DNA of 16,338 bases from Chloroflexota bacterium (lineage in GTDB: Bacteria > Chloroflexota > Dormibacteria > Dormibacterales > Dormibacteraceae), in the NCBI GenBank assembly GCA_005879675.1, contig VBJE01000048.1, positions 1 to 16,338 of the forward strand. The letters are read 5' to 3'. Positions 7,578 to 14,281 of the stretch are shown piece after piece. Below the pieces are notes generated by a model, which was given only the letters and a program-made list of their open reading frames with translations, was not told where the DNA came from and did not search any database. A program made the translations under genes and the position numbers. How positions within the stretch are numbered: the first letter of the stretch is position 1; every line of letters starts with the position of its first letter.

Positions 7578-7581
7578 TTGA

Positions 7582-8682
7582 CTACATCCGGTTGCGCAGG
7601 AAGGCGGGGATGTTGATGTCGCCGAGCTCTTCCAATCCGAACTCGGGCCGCTCGATGGTACGACGGCTCACTTCCTGCTTCGCCTCGGCCTGGGTCTTGC
7701 CGCCGAAGCCCGTGGCGATGACGGTGATCTTGATCTCGCCGGCCATGGTGTCGTCGCGAACCACGCCGAAGATGATGTTCGCGCCTGGGTCGGCCGCCGC
7801 GCGCACGATCTCCGCGGCCCTCTGGACCTCCTGCAGGGTGATGTCCTTGCCGGCGGTGATGTTGAACAGGATGCCCTTTGCGCCGTCGATCGACGTCTCG
7901 AGCAGCGGGCTGGACACGGCTTGCTTGGCAGCGTCCTCGGCACGGCTGTCGCCCGCGCCGTGGCCGATGCCCATGAGCGCCTCGCCGGCGTTCTCCATGA
8001 TCGCCTTCACGTCGGCGAAGTCGAGGTTGATGACGCCTGGCTGCGTCACCAGGTCGGAGATGCCCTGCACGCCCTGGCGGAGGACGTCGTCCGCCATCCG
8101 GAACGCCTCCTCGAGCGTGGTCTTGGAGCTCGCCACCTGGGCCAGGCGGTCGTTGGGGATGACGATCAGCGCGTCGACCTGGCCGCGCAGGGCCTTGATG
8201 CCCTCTTCCGCGGTGTCGTTGCGGATCCGGCCCTCGAACGAGAACGGCCGCGTCACCACTCCGATGGTCAGCGCGCCGGCTTCCTTCGCCAGCTCGGCCA
8301 CGATCGACGCCGAGCCGGTTCCGGTGCCGCCGCCCATGCCGGCGGTGATGAAGACCATGTCCGATTCCTGGACCACTGCGGACAGCTCGGTGCGGCTCTC
8401 GTCCGCAGCGTCGCGGCCTCGCGTCCAGTCGCCGCCCGCGCCAAGGCCGCGGGTGATCTTGTTGCCGATCTGGACCTTGATGTCCGCCTGGCACCGCTCG
8501 AGCGCCTGCTTGTCGGTGTTGACCGCGATGAACTGCACCTTGAGCGCCTTCGAGATCATCCGGTTGACCGCGTTGCCGCCCCCCCCGCCGCAGCCGACGA
8601 CCTTGATCCGCGCACGTCCTTCGTGCAACTCGCTCTCTTTCATGACGATTAGGTGATCCTCCTTCGCATTTCGGTTAGCCAT
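7582..8682 (-). CDS. ftsZ: Cell division GTPase FtsZ
   Basis: A 366-residue tubulin homologue that polymerises into the Z-ring. Visible are the nucleotide-binding start VVGCGGGGGNAVNRM (28-42), the tubulin signature GGGTGTG (117-123), the T7 loop NLDFADVK (219-226) with the catalytic acidic residues, and GHGAGDSRAEDAA (240-252). The C-terminal linker is very short (about 335-354) and ends with the FtsA-binding-type peptide INIPAFLRNRM. The loop that normally reads GAGxNPExG is GAGGDWTRG (81-89), which is unusual. The start chosen is ATG 8682, which has only a weak SD. An AAGGAGGA at 8657-8664 lies 13 nt before a second in-frame ATG (M14, 8643), so the shorter form is possible. It sits 31 bp after ftsA and 18 bp before nrdR. 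Part of the gene (8134-8188) recurs at 6946-7000. Confidence 0.96.
   Translation of the reverse strand: MANRNAKEDHLIVMKESELHEGRARIKVVGCGGGGGNAVNRMISKALKVQFIAVNTDKQALERCQADIKVQIGNKITRGLGAGGDWTRGRDAADESRTELSAVVQESDMVFITAGMGGGTGTGSASIVAELAKEAGALTIGVVTRPFSFEGRIRNDTAEEGIKALRGQVDALIVIPNDRLAQVASSKTTLEEAFRMADDVLRQGVQGISDLVTQPGVINLDFADVKAIMENAGEALMGIGHGAGDSRAEDAAKQAVSSPLLETSIDGAKGILFNITAGKDITLQEVQRAAEIVRAAADPGANIIFGVVRDDTMAGEIKITVIATGFGGKTQAEAKQEVSRRTIERPEFGLEELGDINIPAFLRNRM
8657..8664 (-). promoter_or_regulatory. Strong Shine-Dalgarno-like site inside the 5' end of ftsZ
   Basis: AAGGAGGA on the minus strand lies 13 nt upstream of the in-frame ATG at 8643 (Met14 of the long form). The spacing is longer than usual. 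The conserved FtsZ core begins only at about residue 25, so start at Met14 would lose nothing essential. The choice of start remains open. Confidence 0.35.
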
Positions 8683-8713
8683 GGCGAGCTCAAGTTGGTT
8701 TTTCGTGTGCTCT

Positions 8714-9946
8714 CTAGAAAAAATCTCGCAGCCACCTCACTGTTTTTTGGTACGTGCTGCCGAACGTGACCGGCTGCCGCGTTCCGCCGTGAGCGCCGCG
8801 ATCCCGCGCTCCCCACTTCACCAGCCCGGCCGCGACGGCGAACGACGGTCCGTGCGCCTTGTCGGCCAGGCCCGTGAGCGCGATCGGCTGCCCGAGTCGC
8901 GCCGCGGTGTTGAACACCGACTGGGCGGCGTCCATCGTGCCCATCAGCCGCGAGCCGCCGCCCGCGACGACGACGCCCGCTGGAAGCAGCTGGTCGAAAC
9001 CCGACTTCCGCACTTCCTCGCGCGCCATCTGGAAGATTTCGAGCATGCGCGGTCCGATGATCTCGGCCAGGAACCGCCGCGGAAGCGCCTGGATGCGGTC
9101 GCCACCGACCTGCCTGACCTCCACCTTCTCTCCGTGGTCGATGACGTCCGGCAGGGCGTGGCCGTAGTTGAGCTTCAAACTCTCGGCCTCGTCGAGCGTC
9201 GTCCGCAGACCGATCGCGATGTCGCTCGTGACGTGGTTGCCACCGACGGGAAGGACGGCGAGGTGCCGGGCCGAGCCGTCGTTGTACACGACCACGTTGG
9301 TGGTGCCGGCCCCGATCTCGACCACGCACACGCCGAGCTCGATCTCCTGCTGTGTCAGCACGCCCTCGCCGGCGGCCAGCCCGGCGCAGACGACGTCCTC
9401 GACGTCGAAGCCCGCGCCGTGCACGCACTTGATCACGTTCTGGACCGCGGTCTGGGCGCCGGTGATGATGTTCGTCTCGACTTCGAGCCGGTGGCCCGTC
9501 ATGCCGACGGCGTCGCGCACCCCGTCCTGGCCATCGACCGTGTAGGCGCGGGGGATGACGTGGATGACCTGGCGGTCGGAGGCAACGCTGATGGCGCGAG
9601 AGGCGTCGACCACGCGACGCACGTCGTCGTCGCCGATCTCGTGGTCCGGGTGGGCGACGGCCACGACCCCGGTCGAGTTCTGGCTCCAGAGGTGCGTCCC
9701 GCCGAGGGAGACGACGACCGACTCGATGCGCTGGCCCGCCATCCGCTCGGCCGCGACGGCCGCTGCCTGGATGGAGGCGATCGTCTTGTCAAGGTTGACG
9801 ACAACGCCCTTGCGCAGGCCGTCAGAAGGACTCTCCCCCACGCCGAGGATGGTCACCGGCATGCCGGGATCGTCAGACTCTGAAATGACCACCGCAACCC
9901 GGGAAGTGCCCAGGTCGAGACCCACGGTTTTCTTCCGCCGCGGCAA
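8714..9946 (-). CDS. ftsA: Cell division protein FtsA
   Basis: A 410-residue actin-like ATPase that tethers FtsZ to the membrane. Phosphate 1 motif GLDLGTSRVAVV (9-20), phosphate 2 motif VVEIGAGTTNVVVY (208-221, with Glu where Asp is usual), and adenosine motif GVVVAGGGSRLMG (324-336) are visible. The last residues, YQKTVRWLRDFF (399-410), form the amphipathic membrane-targeting helix. The best start is TTG 9946, just ahead of the first actin-like strand; an AGGAGG lies about 15 nt upstream, further than ideal, so the exact start is uncertain. It lies 31 bp ahead of ftsZ. The 128 bp upstream of it separate it from an uncharacterised membrane protein gene on the same strand. Confidence 0.94.
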   Translation of the reverse strand: MPRRKKTVGLDLGTSRVAVVISESDDPGMPVTILGVGESPSDGLRKGVVVNLDKTIASIQAAAVAAERMAGQRIESVVVSLGGTHLWSQNSTGVVAVAHPDHEIGDDDVRRVVDASRAISVASDRQVIHVIPRAYTVDGQDGVRDAVGMTGHRLEVETNIITGAQTAVQNVIKCVHGAGFDVEDVVCAGLAAGEGVLTQQEIELGVCVVEIGAGTTNVVVYNDGSARHLAVLPVGGNHVTSDIAIGLRTTLDEAESLKLNYGHALPDVIDHGEKVEVRQVGGDRIQALPRRFLAEIIGPRMLEIFQMAREEVRKSGFDQLLPAGVVVAGGGSRLMGTMDAAQSVFNTAARLGQPIALTGLADKAHGPSFAVAAGLVKWGARDRGAHGGTRQPVTFGSTYQKTVRWLRDFF

Positions 9947-10074
9947 AACTGTGCTGAAACGCCTCCTGGAACGTGTGGATGTTGAGGGCGGGCTGCCGGA
10001 AGTATATCGGCTGAAGGGCTCGCGCGGGACCTAGATTTTGTGTGCCGGTCCCTCGTGAGGCCTAGGGCTAGTGG
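9947..10074 (-). promoter_or_regulatory. Leader region upstream of ftsA
   Basis: This 128 bp gap between the membrane protein gene and ftsA could hold the promoter of ftsA-ftsZ-nrdR. A TATACT (-10-like, minus strand, about 10002-10007) is visible but no good -35 lies at the right distance. At 10031-10065 a CTAG-flanked block contains TGTGCCGGT and GAGG; a similar block lies at 3178-3206 in the HD-GYP/rel control region. The short GC-rich inverted arms around 10050-10060 could form a small hairpin, without a T-tract. The promoter call is tentative. Confidence 0.3.
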
Positions 10075-10884
10075 TCAGACGGTCTTCGAGCAGGTCTGGT
10101 GCGCCTTGTCGATCCTGTCCACGTCGGGCTTGACAAACTGCGCGATCGCGGCGAACTTCTGCAGCCCCTGGATGATCAGGGCGCGGCTGTTGGCGTTGAA
10201 GCCGCTGATCGCCAGCGACACGCCCTGCTCCATGCCGATCCAGTCGTCCTTGAACTGCTGGAACGCGCGCCCGATGCAGGGCGGTATGTCGCGCTGGTTG
10301 ATGGTCATGGCGTCGTCCATGTCGACCATCGCCTTGTTCAGAGTGATAAGCGCGTCCTTGCACGGCGGCGGCAGGCTGGACGTGCACTTCGACGAGACCG
10401 CCGGCAGCGCCTCGTTGGTCTCGACCAGCGCCGGGCCCAGGTCGACGTTCAGGAATCGGTCGGCCCGCTCGTAGTCGGAGATCAGCGGCGACGGCGACGC
10501 CTGCACCGAAGCCACGTTCGAGGTGGCGCGCAGCTGGCCGTAGAGGGCGACGCCGCCGATGGCCATGATCACGATGAGCAGCAGGCCCGTCATGTAGATC
10601 CACATTCGGGTGGGCGGCGCCGCGGGCGCGCTCCACGGCAGGTTCGCGGCCGCGGGCTGCTGGTAGACGACCTCGGGCTCGGGCGGTGCGGGTGCCGCGG
10701 CCGCGGGCGGTGTCGCGAGCCAGGAGGGCGGCTGGTCAGCAGGCGCTACCGTGGGGCCCGGCGCGGGCGCGGCCGGCACGGGCGCCGGCGCGGCGGCGGC
10801 GGGCATCGGCTGCCAGGCCTGGCCGTCCCACCAGTAGTGGCCGTCAGGGGAGATCGGCGGCGTCGCCGCCGGGGGCGTGGCCAT
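10075..10884 (-). CDS. Uncharacterised single-pass membrane protein with WWDG motif and Cys-containing outer domain
   Basis: A 269-residue protein that I do not recognise as a named family. It opens with SPDGHYWWDGQAWQPM (12-27), a short Trp-rich motif seen at the start of various actinobacterial and related membrane proteins. A Pro/Ala-rich disordered stretch follows (28-92), then one transmembrane helix (about 94-116). The remaining 150 residues are probably outside the cell and mostly helical, with four Cys (167, 175, 203, 265) that could form two disulfides. The start ATG 10884 is chosen because the WWDG motif usually lies near the N-terminus; the frame stays open upstream to about 11151, and no SD is seen. 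It lies upstream of ftsA on the same strand, so a role at the envelope or division site is possible but unproven. Confidence 0.72.
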   Translation of the reverse strand: MATPPAATPPISPDGHYWWDGQAWQPMPAAAAPAPVPAAPAPGPTVAPADQPPSWLATPPAAAAPAPPEPEVVYQQPAAANLPWSAPAAPPTRMWIYMTGLLLIVIMAIGGVALYGQLRATSNVASVQASPSPLISDYERADRFLNVDLGPALVETNEALPAVSSKCTSSLPPPCKDALITLNKAMVDMDDAMTINQRDIPPCIGRAFQQFKDDWIGMEQGVSLAISGFNANSRALIIQGLQKFAAIAQFVKPDVDRIDKAHQTCSKTV

Positions 10885-11004
10885 CGCGGCAGTGGATTTT
10901 CCCGGATGGAGCGTGAATTGGTGCCCACTTAACGAGGCCGAAACGCCTCTGAGCGACTTCTCAGCGACCTCGCAGACACGCACCAGCCGCGACCCCGATC
11001 GTGC
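10885..11004. other. Divergent intergenic region without a clear promoter
   Basis: These 120 bp separate the leftward membrane protein gene from the rightward glycosyltransferase gene and must contain both 5' leaders. It is slightly AT-richer at 10895-10935. I see no convincing -35/-10 pair, operator or Shine-Dalgarno on either strand. Confidence 0.4.
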
Positions 11005-12120
11005 ATGGCGATGGAACGGGCGGCCCTCGCGGTGGTCCGGGAACCGACGATCGAGATCGTGGTTCCCGTCTACAACGAAGAGCGCGACCTCGAGCGCGGC
11101 GTGAGACGTCTGCGGGCATATCTCGACGCCGGCTTCCCGTTCCACTCGCATCTCACGATCGCCGACAACGCCAGCGACGACGGTACACGGGCAATCGGCG
11201 AACGGCTCGCCGAGACCATCCCCGGTGTTGGCTATATTCGGCTCAGCGACAAAGGCCGCGGTCGTGCGCTGGCCACGACCTGGCTGCTCAGCAAGGCCGA
11301 CGTCGTCGCCTACATGGATGTCGACCTGTCGACCGATCTCGACGCGCTGCTTCCGCTGGTGGCGCCGCTAATCAGCGGGCATAGCGACGTCGCCATCGGC
11401 AGCCGGCTCGCGACCGGGTCGCGCGTGCGCCGAGGCGCGAAGCGCGAGCTCATCTCGCGCTGCTACAACGCGCTCCTCCACCTCGCGCTCGGCACCCCGT
11501 TCAAGGATGCGCAGTGCGGCTTCAAGGCCGTCCGCGCAGACACCGCGCGCCGGCTCGTGCCGCGCGTCGAGAACCGGTCGTGGTTCTTCGACACCGAGCT
11601 GCTCGTCCTCGCCCAGCGGGCCGGTCTTCGAATCCACGAGATCCCTGTCGACTGGGACGACGACCCGGACTCGCGGGTGCGCATCGTCCCGACGGCGATC
11701 GAAGACCTCCGAGGGGTCTGGCGCCTGATGCGCTCCGGGCCCTCGCGCCTGGTTCGCTTCGCGGTGGTGGGCGTCGCGAGCACCATCGCCTACGGCCTGA
11801 TCTACATCGCGCTGCGGGACGGCGCGCACTCAGAGGCGTGGCTGGCGAACTTCGCCGGCCTGGCCATCACCGCCGTCGCGAACACCGTCGCCAACAGGCG
11901 CTACACGTTCGGAGTCCAGGGACGCCAGGGCGCCGCGGCCGACTACGCCGCGGGGCTGATCGCGTTCGTGCTCGGGCTGACGATGATCACTGGCGCCGCC
12001 GAGGCCCTCCGCCACCTCGCTCCCGCCGTTCCCCACCTCGTCGAGGTCATCGCCCTCTACCTCATGCTCCGGGGCTGGATCGACGCGCGGCTACAGGTAG
12101 TGACGGCGAATGGCGCCTAG
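11005..12120 (+). CDS. Family 2 glycosyltransferase with C-terminal GtrA membrane domain
   Basis: A 371-residue protein. The GT2 (polyprenyl-phosphate-sugar synthase-like, DPM1/GtrB type) domain spans about 15-240. It shows EIVVPVYNEE (17-26), ADNASDDGT (53-61), the metal-binding YMDVDLSTD (103-111), IGSRL (131-135), and DAQCGFKAVR (168-177). A GtrA-like domain with about four hydrophobic helices covers about 248-362 (RFAVVGVASTIAYGLIY; ANTVANRRYTFG). The enzyme probably loads a sugar from a nucleotide sugar onto a lipid carrier at the inner membrane face, and the GtrA part may help flip it; the sugar is not known. Start ATG 11005 or ATG 11011; neither has a good SD. It is the only + strand gene inside the dcw region, and its last 30 bp overlap the 3' end of sbp. 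Confidence 0.88.
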   Translation: MAMERAALAVVREPTIEIVVPVYNEERDLERGVRRLRAYLDAGFPFHSHLTIADNASDDGTRAIGERLAETIPGVGYIRLSDKGRGRALATTWLLSKADVVAYMDVDLSTDLDALLPLVAPLISGHSDVAIGSRLATGSRVRRGAKRELISRCYNALLHLALGTPFKDAQCGFKAVRADTARRLVPRVENRSWFFDTELLVLAQRAGLRIHEIPVDWDDDPDSRVRIVPTAIEDLRGVWRLMRSGPSRLVRFAVVGVASTIAYGLIYIALRDGAHSEAWLANFAGLAITAVANTVANRRYTFGVQGRQGAAADYAAGLIAFVLGLTMITGAAEALRHLAPAVPHLVEVIALYLMLRGWIDARLQVVTANGA

Positions 12121-12423
12121 GTTGTTGAAGATCCGGACGCCGAACGCGACGATGGCCGCGATCGACAGGTCGACCCCGAGCTTGTCGCCGAAGTAGGTCA
12201 GGACGCCCGCGAGCGTCATGTTCGTGAGCAGCCCGCTGAAGAAGACGCGCGGCTCGAACGTGCCCGCGATGTAGGCCTTGAAGGCGCCGAAGATCGAGTC
12301 GAGCGCCGCCAGCAGCGCGACCGCGGTGTAGCGGGCATAGGTGATCGGGATCGTGACCGGCGACAGGAGGCCGAGGATCACGCCGAGGATCGCGAACACG
12401 ACCGCGACGACGATTACCTGCAC
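12091..12423 (-). CDS. sbp: Small basic protein Sbp (DUF1290 family)
   Basis: A 110-residue integral membrane protein of the family found beside ftsQ/divIB and ftsA in Gram-positive bacteria; its biochemical role is not known. The whole protein is hydrophobic, with about four membrane segments (about 2-20, 30-46, 60-78, 83-98). Typical features are TIPITYARYTAVALLAALDS (24-43), FGAFKAY and a basic ending RRHYL. The start is GTG 12423, 10 nt inside the end of ftsQ, which implies translational coupling. In Bacillus subtilis sbp lies directly before ftsA; here ftsA is about 2.1 kb further on, with two other genes between. The 3' end overlaps the convergent glycosyltransferase gene by 30 bp. Confidence 0.88.
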   Translation of the reverse strand: MQVIVVAVVFAILGVILGLLSPVTIPITYARYTAVALLAALDSIFGAFKAYIAGTFEPRVFFSGLLTNMTLAGVLTYFGDKLGVDLSIAAIVAFGVRIFNNLGAIRRHYL

Positions 12424-13331
12424 GGGCTCGGCGTGGGTGCGGCACCGGGCGATGGCGATGCCGGCGCGGGCTGCCGCGACTTGAGGCCGACCGCCGGCTC
12501 CGAGGGGTTCATGACGTTCACGTAGAGGAGGTCCGAGGAGCTGTAGTTGACCTGGCCGGCGATCGCTTTGAGAGCGGTCAGCTTGTCGCGCAGGCCGGCG
12601 AACTCTTCGGGTGTCAGCACGCGGCCGAAGTAAACCTTCCAACCGCGCTTGGCGATGAGGGTCAGGTTGCCGCAGGAGTCGAAGATGAAGCCGGCCACGT
12701 CCTGCCCGAGGAGCGTCGGAAAAGCCCGTTCCATGTTGACCAGCGCCGTCAGCAGCTGTGGGTCGAGCGCACGCCCGCCGACGCGCGGCTCGGCGCCGGC
12801 CGGCCCCTGGATGTCCACGAGTCCGCCCCCTGCCGGCGTCGGGCCGAGGATGATCGCCTGGCTCGAGAGCAGGAACAGCTTCGTCGACGGGCCGGCGTGG
12901 TACGCGGCGACCGGCTCCCACTCGCTGACCTGGATCGCCACCGTCCCCGGCAGCAGAGGCTGCACCGTGGCCGTCCGCACCCATACCTGGTCGAGCAGGT
13001 GTCCCTGCGCCGACTGGCCGTCGATGGAGATCACAGATCCCTGGCCCGAGACCCCGGCCGCGGCGGCCACCTGGCCGGCGCTGAGGTGATGCGCCCCGGT
13101 CACCTCGACCGAGCGCACAGCAAGCGCAGGGCCGAACCATAACCAGGCGAGAAGCGCCGCCTCGACGATCGCCGCCCCCGCCGAGAGCCCGCGCCAGGCC
13201 CAGTGCACGTCAGGCGGGCGCAGGGACCGCTCGGACCGCGTCCACAGCTGTCCGCGCAGAGGCTCGGTGCGCTCGAGGCCGTTCGGCCAGGACGCCCGCG
13301 GCAGGACGGAGCTTCGGCGCCGGAATCTCAT
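12414..13331 (-). CDS. ftsQ: Cell division protein FtsQ/DivIB
   Basis: A 305-residue bitopic membrane protein of the divisome that links FtsB/FtsL-type partners to septal wall synthesis. An N-terminal cytoplasmic part rich in Arg (1-48) is followed by one transmembrane helix (about 49-71) and a POTRA domain (72-141: VRSVEVTGAHHLSAGQVAAA; LLPGTVAIQVSEWEPVAAY). The beta domain follows to about 272 (WKVYFGRVLTPEEFAGLRDKL region, 231-251), then a Pro/Ser/Ala-rich tail (287-305). The ATG at 13331 overlaps the ddl stop (ATGA), so it is coupled to ddl. The frame stays open far upstream, antisense-like to nothing and over ddl, but the POTRA architecture and the overlap fix this start. Confidence 0.9.
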   Translation of the reverse strand: MRFRRRSSVLPRASWPNGLERTEPLRGQLWTRSERSLRPPDVHWAWRGLSAGAAIVEAALLAWLWFGPALAVRSVEVTGAHHLSAGQVAAAAGVSGQGSVISIDGQSAQGHLLDQVWVRTATVQPLLPGTVAIQVSEWEPVAAYHAGPSTKLFLLSSQAIILGPTPAGGGLVDIQGPAGAEPRVGGRALDPQLLTALVNMERAFPTLLGQDVAGFIFDSCGNLTLIAKRGWKVYFGRVLTPEEFAGLRDKLTALKAIAGQVNYSSSDLLYVNVMNPSEPAVGLKSRQPAPASPSPGAAPTPSPCR

Positions 13332-14281
13332 GTCGCGGTCGGCCCCACGTGGTGCCGGTGCCGGCCGACGGCGTGCTCGACCAGGCGCATGCACAGCTCG
13401 TCGAAGGCGATGCCGGCTGCCCGAGCGGCGTCCGGCAGGAGAGACAGCTCGGTCAGGCCGGGGACGGTGTTGACCTCGAGGAGCCAGGGAGTGCCCGCTG
13501 CATCGACGATGATGTCGACCCGCGCCATGCCGGAGCATCCGAGCTCGGTGAACGCCCGCGCCGCAGCCGCGGAAGCGCCTTCGCGCGCGGCCTCCGGGAT
13601 GCGCGCGGGGATGATGTGGTGCGAGCGCCCGGCGGTGTACTTGGCGTCGTAGTCGTAGACCGGGTTCTCGCTCACGATCTCGAGGGTCGGCAGAACCTGG
13701 AGCTCGGGGGTCGCGAGGACGCCGACGGTGATCTCCGTCCCGGCTGCGAACCGCTGCACGAGGACGCGCCGGTCGTAGCGCCCGGCGAGCACAAGCCCGC
13801 TCGCGACTGCGTCCTCGTCGCGGGCGATGGTCAGCCCGATCGTCGAACCCTCGCGCACCGGCTTGATGACCAGGGGAAGTCCGAATCGCGACACCACGCG
13901 CTCGACCGCGTCGGCGGCCACGCCCTCTTTGACCTCTAGCTCTTCGAACTCCGGGACGTGAAGACCCGCGCCCGCCATCACCTTGCCCGCGCGCGACTTG
14001 TCCATGCAGAGCGCCGACGCGAGCACGCCCGACCCCGTGTAGGGCAAACCGAGCAGCTCGAGCATTCCCTGCACGGTGCCGTCCTCGCCCAGGCGCCCGT
14101 GAAGGGCGTTGAACACGCACTCGAAGCCGCCGTCGCGCAGCACGTCCCAGGTGTTGCCGTCGAGGTCGACGAGCGTGATGTCGTGCCCGCGCCCGCGCAG
14201 CGCCTTCGCGACCTGCTCGCCCGACCGCATCGACACGTCGCGTTCGGCCGACTTCCCTCCCCTGAGCACGGCGAGCCTCAA
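13328..14281 (-). CDS. ddl: D-alanine--D-alanine ligase
   Basis: A 317-residue ATP-grasp enzyme that joins two D-alanines for the peptidoglycan stem peptide. Visible are the start LAVLRGGKSAERDVS (3-17), NALHGRLGEDGTVQG (58-72), MDKSRAGKVM (93-102), VIKPVREGSTIGL (138-150), the omega-loop NPVYDYDAKYTAG (206-218) and the metal/substrate-binding LLEVNTVPGLTELSLLP (267-283). The catalytic triad corresponds to E13, S146 and Y215. Tyr in the DAKY position fits D-Ala-D-Ala rather than D-Ala-D-Lac specificity. The start is TTG 14281, overlapping the murB stop (TTGA). Its own stop overlaps the ftsQ start, so murB-ddl-ftsQ are translated as a chain. Confidence 0.95.
   Translation of the reverse strand: MRLAVLRGGKSAERDVSMRSGEQVAKALRGRGHDITLVDLDGNTWDVLRDGGFECVFNALHGRLGEDGTVQGMLELLGLPYTGSGVLASALCMDKSRAGKVMAGAGLHVPEFEELEVKEGVAADAVERVVSRFGLPLVIKPVREGSTIGLTIARDEDAVASGLVLAGRYDRRVLVQRFAAGTEITVGVLATPELQVLPTLEIVSENPVYDYDAKYTAGRSHHIIPARIPEAAREGASAAAARAFTELGCSGMARVDIIVDAAGTPWLLEVNTVPGLTELSLLPDAARAAGIAFDELCMRLVEHAVGRHRHHVGPTAT

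Noticed and set aside
10885..11151. N-terminal extension of the membrane protein to 358 residues
   Set aside because: The extension runs antisense to the start of the glycosyltransferase and shows no domain; the WWDG motif usually lies close to the N-terminus.
12091..13140. A 349-codon frame ending in Sbp, suggesting a fusion
   Set aside because: The upstream part overlaps ftsQ out of frame and lacks family features; the GTG at 12423 gives the normal length for the Sbp family.
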